DNA from: Treponema sp.
GTDB taxonomy: Bacteria; Spirochaetota; Spirochaetia; Treponematales; Treponemataceae
NCBI GenBank assembly: GCA_017622055.1
Contig: JAGARY010000023.1
Location: forward strand, 1 to 8,121
Length of the DNA stretch: 8,121 nucleotides
Reading direction: 5' to 3'
Under the pieces are notes generated by a model. That model saw only the letters and a list, made by a program, of their open reading frames with translations. It ran no database searches and was not told the origin of the DNA. Of the stretch, positions 1-6,325 are shown one piece after another. Position 1 is the stretch's first letter. Every line of letters starts with the position of its first letter. Both the position numbers and the translations under genes were made by a program.

Positions 1-63
1 CAAAATCTTGTGGACGTAATGAAAGAAGCATTAAAAAACAAAATTGAATTGTTGGGAAGGTAG
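1..63 (+). CDS. C-terminal end of an unidentified protein (partial)
   Basis: An open frame enters from the left edge and stops at TAG 61-63, giving 20 residues that end ...KNKIELLGR. The other two forward frames hit stops within the first 45 bases. The tail looks like a charged amphipathic helix (VMKEALKNKIELL), typical of a real C-terminus, but it is too short to identify a family. No clear terminator follows before the palindromes that begin at 98. The call rests on frame openness alone. Confidence 0.4.
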   Translation, partial: QNLVDVMKEALKNKIELLGR

Positions 64-97
64 AAAACAATCATAAAAACTTAGAAGAAATTCCCTG

Positions 98-132
98 GTG
101 AAAACTTTTACTAAATTTTACAAAGTTTTCAC
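98..132. repeat. Palindrome 1 upstream of AAA/DUF4143 ATPase
   Basis: A perfect 11-bp inverted repeat: GTGAAAACTTT at 98-108 and AAAGTTTTCAC at 122-132, separated by 13 bases. It shares the half-site TGAAAACTTT and the 13-base gap with palindrome 2, and the two centres are exactly 40 bp apart (115 and 155). It lies upstream of the predicted -35 box, so it could be an auxiliary or cooperative site. No T-tract follows, so it does not read as a terminator for the preceding gene. Confidence 0.75.
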
Positions 133-134
133 TA

Positions 135-175
135 CTACTGAAAACTTTATTGATTTTTGAGAAAGTTTTCAGTAG
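135..175. repeat. Palindrome 2 overlapping the ATPase promoter
   Basis: A perfect 14-bp inverted repeat: CTACTGAAAACTTT at 135-148 and AAAGTTTTCAGTAG at 162-175, with a 13-base gap. It covers the predicted -35 (150-155), the spacer and the first half of the -10 (173-178). A protein bound here would therefore exclude RNA polymerase. With palindrome 1 it gives four TGAAAACTTT half-sites in alternating orientation, at 99, 122, 139 and 162. It is likely an operator for the gene starting at 185; the binding protein is unknown. Confidence 0.75.
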
Positions 176-178
176 AAT
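150..178 (+). promoter_or_regulatory. Predicted promoter of ATPase 1, leaderless start
   Basis: TTGATT (150-155), a 17-bp spacer and TAGAAT (173-178) make a plausible sigma-70-type promoter. Transcription would begin about seven bases after the -10, at 185, which is the A of the ATG. There is no Shine-Dalgarno sequence ahead of the ATG (AGTAGAATTGTATT). Absence of a ribosome site and promoter position both point to a leaderless mRNA. This is predicted from sequence only. Confidence 0.45.
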
Positions 179-184
179 TGTATT

Positions 185-1381
185 ATGATAACTCGAGAAA
201 AATACATTGCAAAAATTAGACCATTTTATGAAAGCGATTTAATTAAAATTATCACAGGAATTCGTCGCTGCGGAAAATCGGTTGTCTTGGAGCAAGTAAA
301 ATCAGAATTAGAGTCTCAAGGCAAAAAAATCATTTATCTTAATTTTGAAAAAAGAGCTGTTTATGACAATCTTTACAATGACAAAACTCTTTTAGATTAT
401 ATCCAGCAAAAAATTAACGAATCACCAAATGAAAAATGGTATGTTTTTCTAGATGAAATCCAAACTGTAGAAAATTGGAATCTTGCTTGTAAATCTTTGC
501 GACTTGAAAATATTTCTTTATTCATTACTGGTTCAAACTCAAAATTATTATCAAGAGAATTTACAAAAGAACTTAGTGGACGTTATGTTTCTTTTTTAAT
601 AAAACCCTTTGTTTATAAAGAAATTGCGGAATATGCAAAAGAACTAAATAAAAAAATCACGATTAACAATTATTTGATTTACGGAGGATTTCCAAAACGA
701 ATTGAGTTTAATGACGAAGAAGCCATGATTCAATATCTTAATGATTTAGACCAAACAATTGTTATTAATGATATTATTAATCGATACAAAATCCGAAAAG
801 ATAATATTTTCAAGAAAGTAGCAAATTTTGTTCTGATTTCTAATTCTAGAATTTTTAGTGGAAATTCAATTTTTAATTACTTAAAATCACAAAAAATTGA
901 ATGTTCCATAAATACTGTAATGAAATTTCTTGACTATTTAGAAGAAGCTTATGTTATTAGAAAGATTCCACAATATTCTACAAAGGCAAAAAAGCAACTT
1001 GATTTTTACACAAAATTGTATAATGAAGATGTGGCTTTTAACTCAATTCGTCAAATAAATAACAGATTTGATATAACTCACAATCTTGAAAATGTCGTAT
1101 ATAATGAATTAATTTACATGGGTTATTCCTTAACAGTGTTTAACATTAACGGTAAAGAAATTGATTTTCTTGCCGCAAAAAACGGAAAAGAATATTTTGT
1201 TCAAGTTGCTTATAGCATTGCAGAAAATTCAACTTATGAAAGAGAGTTTGCTCCGTTTAATATGACCGACAATTCGCGTAAAAAAATCATTATTACAAAC
1301 GATGAAATTGATTATTCAACAAGCACAGTTCAACACATTAAATTAGAAGACTTTTTGTTTATGGAAGATTTGGAATCATGA
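185..1381 (+). CDS. AAA ATPase with C-terminal DUF4143 domain (subfamily A)
   Basis: A 398-residue protein of the AAA_14/DUF4143 family, often annotated simply as ATP-binding protein. Walker A is GIRRCGKS at residues 25-32, Walker B is YVFLDE at 86-91, followed by the family's TGSN sensor-like motif at 115-118 and an LSGRY segment near 131-134. The middle (about 200-265) is predicted helical and resembles the winged-helix region usual in the family. The C-terminal DUF4143 part has the PD-(D/E)XK-like arrangement EIDFL...FVQVAYS, but the usual E-x-K is Q-V-A, so nuclease activity is doubtful; a QVxY version is common in this family. The N-terminus matches the usual start of relatives (short segment, KIRPF, then DLIKIITG), which supports ATG 185 despite the missing ribosome site. 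Cellular role is not established. Two large palindromes sit on its promoter, suggesting self-regulation. It has no evident operon partner. Confidence 0.9.
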   Translation: MITREKYIAKIRPFYESDLIKIITGIRRCGKSVVLEQVKSELESQGKKIIYLNFEKRAVYDNLYNDKTLLDYIQQKINESPNEKWYVFLDEIQTVENWNLACKSLRLENISLFITGSNSKLLSREFTKELSGRYVSFLIKPFVYKEIAEYAKELNKKITINNYLIYGGFPKRIEFNDEEAMIQYLNDLDQTIVINDIINRYKIRKDNIFKKVANFVLISNSRIFSGNSIFNYLKSQKIECSINTVMKFLDYLEEAYVIRKIPQYSTKAKKQLDFYTKLYNEDVAFNSIRQINNRFDITHNLENVVYNELIYMGYSLTVFNINGKEIDFLAAKNGKEYFVQVAYSIAENSTYEREFAPFNMTDNSRKKIIITNDEIDYSTSTVQHIKLEDFLFMEDLES

Positions 1382-1454
1382 TTTCGTGTTAAAACACAAA
1401 TAGTAATCTTTTGAAAAGTCGAATCTAAAAAATTTTTCTTCTCCTCACCTCTTT

Positions 1455-1463
1455 TATTATATT
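1455..1463 (+). promoter_or_regulatory. Possible -10 region of the ThrE-type operon
   Basis: TATTAT (1455-1460) and the overlapping TATATT (1458-1463) lie 10-18 bases before the ATG at 1473. Either would start transcription at about 1467-1470, leaving a leader of only a few bases. No good -35 is seen at the right distance. The 91 bp between the two genes otherwise contain only short weak palindromes (for example CTTTTGAAAAG at 1408-1418) and no convincing terminator. Confidence 0.3.
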
Positions 1464-1472
1464 CATTTGTGT

Positions 1473-2249
1473 ATGAGCGAAATTCTTATTGATGACATTA
1501 TGGATATTTCTTTGCAAGCTGGCGTTTTGATTTTGGAAAACGGTGGAGAAACTTACCGCGCGGAAGAAACTTGTGTGCAGATTGCTAGGGCTATGGGTGC
1601 GGGGGATGCATCGGCTTTTGTAACGCCTACTGTGGTAATTGTTACTGTGACCGACCAAAATAAAAAAAGTCACACCGCAATGCAGCGAATTACAAACAGA
1701 TCAGTAAATCTGGAAAAAATTTCTAAAATTAATAGTTTGGCTCAAGAATTAACCCTAAAAGGAAAAGAAGTGAACCCAGAGGAAGCAGAAAAAACCTTGG
1801 CAAAAATTAGAGAAGCTCCAGGCCACGGAAAAGCAAAACTATTATTGATGGCAGGATTTAGTGCCTTCTTTTTTTCGTTTATGTTTGGGGGAAACTTAAT
1901 AGAAGGAATTACCGCTTTTTTTATTGGAATTATTTTGCGACTTGAATTGATTTTTTTGGAAAAACTAAATTTAAACAGTTTTATTTTTTCGGTAATAAAT
2001 GGCGGGGTCATTTCCATTTTGTGCGAGTTGGTTATTGTAGTTGGATTAGTGCCAGCTTCAATTACAGTTATGACAGCAGTTTTGATGCAAGTTGTTCCTG
2101 GAATAGCAATTGTAAATGCAATTCGTGATTTTATTGCAGGCGATTTGATTGCAGGAACTGCCCGACTAGTAGATGCCTTTATGGTTGCAGCAGGATTATC
2201 TATCGGTTCAGTTTGTGGAGTTTTATTGTTTTCTCATGTCTTGGGGTAA
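1473..2249 (+). CDS. ThrE-type exporter, N-terminal-half subunit (DUF1212/YjjP-like)
   Basis: 258 residues. The first ~120 are soluble and carry the family signature ENGGETYRAEET (22-33) and an NRSVNLEKI segment near 75-83. From about residue 121 there are roughly five hydrophobic membrane segments, including a VPGIAIVNAIRDFIAGD stretch typical of ThrE_1 proteins. In Corynebacterium ThrE (threonine/serine export) both halves are one protein; in E. coli YjjP/YjjB and here they are separate genes. YjjPB has been linked to succinate export, so the substrate here is uncertain. ATG 1473 is chosen over TTG 1467 because it gives the usual N-terminus; neither has a Shine-Dalgarno sequence. The stop overlaps the next gene by 14 bp, implying translational coupling. 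Confidence 0.88.
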   Translation: MSEILIDDIMDISLQAGVLILENGGETYRAEETCVQIARAMGAGDASAFVTPTVVIVTVTDQNKKSHTAMQRITNRSVNLEKISKINSLAQELTLKGKEVNPEEAEKTLAKIREAPGHGKAKLLLMAGFSAFFFSFMFGGNLIEGITAFFIGIILRLELIFLEKLNLNSFIFSVINGGVISILCELVIVVGLVPASITVMTAVLMQVVPGIAIVNAIRDFIAGDLIAGTARLVDAFMVAAGLSIGSVCGVLLFSHVLG

Positions 2250-2691
2250 TTTGATTTTGGCAGGATTTTGTGGAGCTGGAGCAGCAGCGGCACTTTCTTA
2301 TTGTTCAAACATTAGTAAAAAAGATATTTTTTGGGGTGCAGTTGTGGGCGGTTTGGGATGGTTTGTGTATTCGGTATTAATTCCAAACGGAGGAAAAGCC
2401 GGAACAGAATCTTATTTTTGGGGTTCAATTGCTGTGGCACTTTTGTCGGAAGTTTTGGCATTTCTTAAAAAAAATCCTGCCACAGTTTACTTAATTCCGG
2501 GGTTGCTTCCACTTGTTCCCGGAAGTGGAATGTTTCAAACAATGCGTGCCGCCATCACTGGAAATTTAGACAACGCATTACATTTAGCCCTTACCACATT
2601 AACCACAGCAGGTGCCACCGCTTTTGCAGTGGCTATAATTGCTTCAATTGCACGACTTTTGGCAATGTTTGCAAAAAAAAGAAAAAAGTAA
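2236..2691 (+). CDS. ThrE-type exporter, C-terminal-half subunit (DUF3815/YjjB-like)
   Basis: 151 residues starting MSWGNLILAGFCGAG, with about four hydrophobic helices and the family's ...VYLIPGLLPLVPGSGMFQTMRAAITG... region, a hallmark of ThrE_2 proteins. The C-terminus is a basic tail (AKKRKK), expected in the cytoplasm. An upstream in-frame ATG at 2173 would add 21 residues that lie wholly over the preceding gene and resemble no family N-terminus, so ATG 2236 is preferred. GGAG at 2217-2220 is rather far away; translation is probably coupled to the first subunit. Together the two proteins should form one transporter in the inner membrane. Confidence 0.88.
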   Translation: MSWGNLILAGFCGAGAAAALSYCSNISKKDIFWGAVVGGLGWFVYSVLIPNGGKAGTESYFWGSIAVALLSEVLAFLKKNPATVYLIPGLLPLVPGSGMFQTMRAAITGNLDNALHLALTTLTTAGATAFAVAIIASIARLLAMFAKKRKK

Positions 2692-2702
2692 AATTCTTTT
2701 AC
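2688..2702. terminator. Weak palindrome in a 7-bp convergent junction
   Basis: GTAAAA (2688-2693), TTC, TTTTAC (2697-2702) forms a 6-bp stem that spans the stop codons of both converging genes (TAA at 2689-2691 on plus; complement of TAA at 2699-2701). It is AT-rich with no clean T-tract, so it is at best a weak bidirectional stop. It is reported because nothing else separates the two transcripts. Confidence 0.2.
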
Positions 2703-3001
2703 ACTTCAAAATCTAAACAAGCACGACTTGCGGTGAAAGGGCGTACTTTTTCGTCGGCAACTTTTACATGTTCTGGATGTTTTGAATATGCTTTTAATGC
2801 GTCAAAAGATTCAAATGTGCTGTCTAACATTAAATCGGCAGTGGAACTTTCTAAGCGGCCGTCGGCAACAACTTTAATTTCTAAAAGCCCCGGAATTTTT
2901 CCTTTTAAGCCTTCAAGTCCAGATTTTATTCCGCCTTTTACAACAATTTTTTCTTCTTCTGACATTTCTTTTAATGTCCACAAAATTATATGTTTTACCA
3001 T
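2699..3001 (-). CDS. Dabb-domain (stress-responsive A/B barrel) protein
   Basis: 100 residues forming one Dabb ferredoxin-like alpha/beta barrel domain. Visible hallmarks are the opening MVKHIILWTLK with His4, the IPG turn at 36-38 followed by a beta strand (LLEIKVVAD), and F-x-x-x-x-A-L-x-x-Y-x-x-HPEH near 66-78. Proteins of this family are small homodimers; some are polyketide cyclases or stress proteins but most bacterial ones have no known role. ATG at 3001 is well supported by GAGGT (plus positions 3007-3011) seven bases upstream. It is divergent from the CotH-like gene and convergent with the exporter pair, so it is a single-gene unit. Confidence 0.88.
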   Translation of the reverse strand: MVKHIILWTLKEMSEEEKIVVKGGIKSGLEGLKGKIPGLLEIKVVADGRLESSTADLMLDSTFESFDALKAYSKHPEHVKVADEKVRPFTASRACLDFEV

Positions 3002-3026
3002 AAATTACCTCAAAATTATTTTCTAA

Positions 3027-3035
3027 ATTATACCA
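3027..3035 (-). promoter_or_regulatory. Extended -10 promoter of the Dabb gene
   Basis: Read on the minus strand the site is TGGTATAAT, a consensus -10 (TATAAT, 3027-3032) with the TGn extension (3033-3035). No good -35 is present, as expected for an extended -10 promoter. Transcription would start near 3020, about 20 bases before the ATG, with the GAGGT ribosome site in between. Confidence 0.6.
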
Positions 3036-3062
3036 TAAAAATAACATTTTATTCAGTAAACC

Positions 3063-3080
3063 TCTTTTACTTGTAAAAGA
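3063..3080. promoter_or_regulatory. Palindrome over the CotH-like gene's -35 box
   Basis: TCTTTTAC-TT-GTAAAAGA is a perfect 8-bp inverted repeat with a 2-bp centre. Neither side is followed by a T-tract in the direction needed for termination. Its right arm contains most of the predicted -35 TTGTAA (3071-3076), so it is a candidate repressor site. It lies between two divergent promoters and could affect both. Confidence 0.4.
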
Positions 3081-3099
3081 AAAATTTCACTTATATACT
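3071..3099 (+). promoter_or_regulatory. Promoter of the CotH-like lipoprotein gene
   Basis: TTGTAA (3071-3076), an exact 17-bp spacer and TATACT (3094-3099), four or five matches to consensus in each box. The predicted start is near 3106, leaving a leader of about 27 bases containing GGAGG (3122-3126) six bases before ATG 3133. Confidence 0.6.
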
Positions 3100-3132
3100 T
3101 TACATAATTGAAATAAAACTTGGAGGAAATTT

Positions 3133-5334
3133 ATGAAAAGATTTAAAATTTTTCTTTTTGGCCTTATGAGTGCATTTTTTTTTACTTACAAATTTTTCAA
3201 GTTGTAAACATGAGCCAGTCATTCCTGAAAAAAATGGAGCCGAAACTAATGGAACTTTACCTAACGAAACAATAAAGAATCCAGAACCTTACGCAACAAG
3301 AGCCGCAAACCTTGATTTTATCTTTAATAATCAAACTTTGGGAACTACAACAATCACTATTAAACGTAGTGAATGGAATAAACTTTGTGAAAACTACCGA
3401 TTCTTCTACAAAAATGAAAACTACGTTCATGCAGAAAAATATGAATATACAAAAGATGGTACTACTTGGGAAATTCCAAATGTAGCGTTCCGTCAGCGAG
3501 GAAATACAAGTCGCTTCTGCCCACAAGGTGTAGATAATGGACGTTTGCAAGGTCAAATGAATGCAGATTGGAGTGCAGATTATTACACTTATGCAGAACA
3601 ACCAAATGATGATTACCGCCAAGTTCACTTTAAGGTAGATTTTGAAGAATTCTTAGAAGGTGATGAAGAATTAAAAATGGCAGGCTGTATGAAAGGCGTT
3701 GCTTTAAAACGAATGGATCACAGTTGGGGGCGCGAAATTTTCTGTTATGATTTATTCCATAAATATGGCATTTGGACAGCTCCACGTGCAAGTCATACAA
3801 GAGTAATTTTAAAATTTATTGAAGATGAAACTGATAATTCGATTACTACAGTTGATTACGGCGTTTACGAAATGTTTGAAGAAGTAAACAAACAATCTCT
3901 TAAAGCTCGTGCAGAAGGCGAAGGTGAAGAAGCTTCAAATTTATGGGCAAACAACAAAGGAAATCTTTGGAAATGTTCAAATGATTTAACAACAAATAGA
4001 ATGCACGAAACAGGTGTTGAAGATATAGTTATCAATTTTGATGAAAATGGCAATCGTGTTGATTGGAAATGGGAAGGTTATTCTTTAGACTTAAAAACAA
4101 ATAAAGATGAATTAGCTTCAGCAGAAGCTGAATTACATGGCTTTATCACGGACCTAAATAATTTACCAACTGATGATAGTGATGAAAGTATTACAACAAT
4201 AAAAGCATTTTATGAAAAATGGTTTGATATGGATTTCTTCCTAAAAACTTATGCAATCAACATTTTGTTAGGCATGGATGATGATTACTGGGGTAATGGA
4301 AATAACTACTACTTATATTTTGATACAGGTAAAAAAGGACTGGTAAACTTTACTTTATTCCATTTGATTACGACAACACATTAGGTTGTTCAATTCATGA
4401 AGGTGGGTTCTTGCAAAATCCTCTTGAATGGGGACGTGGAGAAAATCGTCCACTTATGGATAGAATGCTTCTTGTTCCAGAATTTAAACAAAAATTTATT
4501 GAACTTTTATATGAAGTTTCTGCAGAAGATTCATACTGGAATTTTGAACGATGTAGCCAACAATTCTTAGCTTGGAAAGCAATGCTTGAACCTTACGCTG
4601 CAAGCCAAGATTTACATGATAAGATAAGCCAGAAATATTGGGGCGATTATACATGGCAACCATCAGGATATTCTCTTACTAGTTATTCAAATAATATTTA
4701 TGATGCAACAAGATACGCAATTCGTGGAGAAGAAAATCCAAATATTATAAAAATTTCTGAAGTTGAATGTAGTGATGGTATAAAAGTTTCTGCTAGTTAT
4801 CTTCCAGAAGGCACTCATGTAAGAAAAGTTTATCTAAACGAAAAAGTCATCTCAGATTCTGTTACACAAGCAACAGAATTTTATTATCCGTTTGTTACAG
4901 AAGGAAAATCGTATTCGGTTGTTGTAGAATATCTAAATAATTCTTGGCAAACAATAGAAAAAACGCAGCCTTTAAAGATAGTTGCAAAAGGAGGCTTAGG
5001 CGATATTATTCAAAATGATGTATCTTGGACAGTTGAAGATAATAAGCTTATTCTTTCTTCATTTCCAACTTTAGAAACTAGCAAAAAATCTGATATTTCT
5101 TATAAAGTGTACGTTGAATTTCAAACTTCAGATTGGTCAGATTATATCGGAGAAATGAGGTTTACATCTTCTGTTCTAGACTTAGCAGATGAAAATATTA
5201 TCCCAAAAGAATATCGTAATTCAGGAATAATATTCAAATGTTTTGCAAGAATTGATAATCTTACTAATTCCGATGATTGGCGTCATATTTTCATAGAGTT
5301 TGATACTAGTAAACCAATAAAAATAACTCAGTAA
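3133..5334 (+). pseudogene. CotH-kinase-family lipoprotein, broken by two compensating frame changes
   Basis: GGAGG (3122-3126) precedes ATG 3133, which opens a lipoprotein signal (MKRFKIFLFG...). In this sequence that frame stops at TAA 3205-3207, 24 codons in. Removing one T from the T9 run at 3175-3183 continues it as ...LLTNFSSC with Cys24 as lipidation site. The main body is open to 4384. The frame must then step back by one near 4331-4345 (A6 run at 4331-4336, or GGACTGG just after) to continue to TAA 5334. The repaired protein would be about 733 residues. CotH features are FRQRGNTSR (about 119-127), the GREIFCYDLF...APRAS region, MDDDYWGNGNNYYLY (about 381-395) and, after the second shift, FIPFDYDNTLG ending near 418. 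After the kinase-like part come probable beta-sandwich domains. The second break separates the NNYYLY motif from the DYDN motif, so either piece alone would be inactive. CotH proteins are atypical surface or spore-coat kinases; the target here is unknown. Sequencing error, true decay and slippage remain possible. Confidence 0.8.
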
Positions 5335-5373
5335 AGAGATTTCTTTATAAGAGTTGTTTTATTAATCATTCAT

Positions 5374-5387
5374 AAAAGAATTCTTTT
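5374..5387 (+). terminator. Possible weak terminator after the CotH-like gene
   Basis: AAAAGAATTCTTTT is a perfect palindrome; as RNA it would fold as a 5-bp stem with an AATT loop, followed by TCTTCT. It lies about 40 bases after the stop at 5334. The stem is very AT-rich, so termination would be inefficient; the stronger hairpin at 5469-5488 is a better candidate. Confidence 0.25.
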
Positions 5388-5389
5388 TC

Positions 5390-5491
5390 TTCTGGGGGTT
5401 TTAGGGGGAGACCCCCTAGGAGAATGGGGTATGGCGAAGACAAAAACCGTAGTTTTTTGGCTGAGCCTAGGGGAAAGGCTTTTCCCCTCCT
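5390..5491. repeat. G+C-rich intergenic element with three hairpins, possibly a dispersed repeat
   Basis: About 100 bp with a little over half G+C inside a region near one third G+C, and no credible reading frame. It contains TAGGGGG-AGA-CCCCCTA (5402-5418), AAAAAC-CGTA-GTTTTT (5442-5457) and AGGGGAAA-GGCT-TTTCCCCT (5469-5488). CCCCTAGG (5413-5420) can also pair with CCTAGGGG (5466-5473), enclosing the middle hairpin, and GGGGGT (5394-5399) competes for ACCCCC (5411-5416). Composition and symmetry resemble REP/MITE-like dispersed intergenic repeats. A structured small RNA is the alternative. Only one copy is in this window, so the class is not proven. Confidence 0.45.
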
Positions 5492-5497
5492 CTTTTT
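5469..5497 (+). terminator. Rho-independent-like terminator, plus strand
   Basis: AGGGGAAA (5469-5476), loop GGCT and TTTCCCCT (5481-5488) form an 8-bp stem. It is followed after four bases by a T5 run at 5493-5497. In the plus direction this would end transcription from the CotH-like gene. On the minus strand the bases after the stem are not T-rich, so it is a poor terminator for the YccA-like gene that ends at 5509. Confidence 0.5.
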
Positions 5498-5508
5498 ACC
5501 TTAATAGA

Positions 5509-6207
5509 TTAATCTTGTCCGCGGCCGAATAATCGGAGCAAAATAAAGAAGATGTTGATAAAATCTAAGTACAATTCTAGGGCGCAGATGATGGCAACTT
5601 TTTGGAATGTTTCGGAGCCGTCGTTATAGGATGACACTTTTATGATTTTTTGAGTGTCGTAGGCGGTGAGGCCAATAAAAATTGCCAAGGTTACAAGAGA
5701 AATTATGAAGTCTAAAGTTGATGAGCGGAACAAAAAGTTTAGAAGTGTGGCAATTATTACGCCAAAAAGCCCCATCATCAAGTAGCGACCAACAGAATTA
5801 AGTTTGCGTTTTGTGAACATTCCGTAAATTGTCATTGCACCAAACATTGCGGCACTGGCCAAGAAAACGCGGAAAATTGACGCAGTTGTGTACATTACAA
5901 AAATTGAAGAAAAGGTCATGCCGTTTAATATGGAATAACCAATGAAGGCAATTGTTGCCGCAGTTTTTGAAATTTTGTGAATTGAAGCAGAAAGCCAAAA
6001 TACCAAAACTAATTCTGCAATTGCCAAAAATAAAAATCCAAATCTGGAACCCCAAATTAAATTTATGAGTGTGTAGCTGTTTGCTGTGTAAAAAGCAGAA
6101 AATCCACTAATTACAAGAGCAATTGCCATCCAACCGTACACTTTTGAAATGAACTTTCTGTTTGCTTGTTCAACTTGTTCTTGTCTTGTTAATGTTTGTG
6201 TTGCCAT
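5509..6207 (-). CDS. Bax inhibitor-1/YccA family membrane protein
   Basis: 232 residues with a short polar N-terminus (QEQVEQANRKFISKVYGWMAIAL) followed by seven hydrophobic segments. The family signature is clear: TAYDTQKI at 181-188 and LELYLDFINIFFILLRLFG at 210-228. Asp184 and Asp215 are likely equivalents of the paired aspartates that form the pH-sensing calcium-leak gate in the Bacillus homologue YetJ. E. coli YccA is related and modulates the FtsH protease. So it is an inner-membrane protein, either a calcium leak channel or a protease modulator; the sequence does not say which. ATG 6207 is supported by AGAGG (plus positions 6213-6217) five bases upstream. It lies 118 bp downstream of the second ATPase on the same strand. 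Confidence 0.93.
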   Translation of the reverse strand: MATQTLTRQEQVEQANRKFISKVYGWMAIALVISGFSAFYTANSYTLINLIWGSRFGFLFLAIAELVLVFWLSASIHKISKTAATIAFIGYSILNGMTFSSIFVMYTTASIFRVFLASAAMFGAMTIYGMFTKRKLNSVGRYLMMGLFGVIIATLLNFLFRSSTLDFIISLVTLAIFIGLTAYDTQKIIKVSSYNDGSETFQKVAIICALELYLDFINIFFILLRLFGRGQD

Positions 6208-6325
6208 TTTTTCCTCTGTTATTAAAGATTTTCATGGGATTTTTTTCCCACACTTTTAATCTAAGTTTTTTTGTGACAAAACTCAAGGAAAAAATTAGAT
6301 AGTTTAAAACAAAATAACAAGTTCA
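6208..6325 (-). other. Leader/intergenic region between ATPase 2 and the YccA-like gene
   Basis: 118 bp, AT-rich. It holds the palindrome TTTTGT-G-ACAAAA (6269-6281) and a 5-bp hairpin TGGGA/TCCCA (6235-6250) in the probable leader of the YccA-like gene. On the minus strand TTGTCA lies in the palindrome, but I find no matching -10 at normal spacing. There is no clear terminator for ATPase 2 either, so read-through into the YccA-like gene is possible. Confidence 0.25.

Noticed and set aside
1408..1418. CTTTTGAAAAG as a terminator or a further ATPase operator copy
   Set aside because: The stem is 5 bp of mostly A/T with a one-base centre and no T-tract. It matches the repeat core only by a short AT-rich word, which is expected by chance here.
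2733..3026. Plus-strand 97-residue frame opposite the Dabb gene
   Set aside because: It is antisense to a gene with a recognisable domain, promoter and ribosome site, and its own translation shows no family features.
3170..4384. Separate gene starting at GTG 3170
   Set aside because: There is no ribosome site at GTG, and the start falls inside a signal peptide that clearly begins at ATG 3133 after GGAGG.
4411..5334. Independent gene starting at TTG 4411
   Set aside because: The frame is open upstream to 4333 and reads the conserved CotH segment FIPFDYDNTLG before the TTG. It is the 3' part of the broken CotH-like gene.
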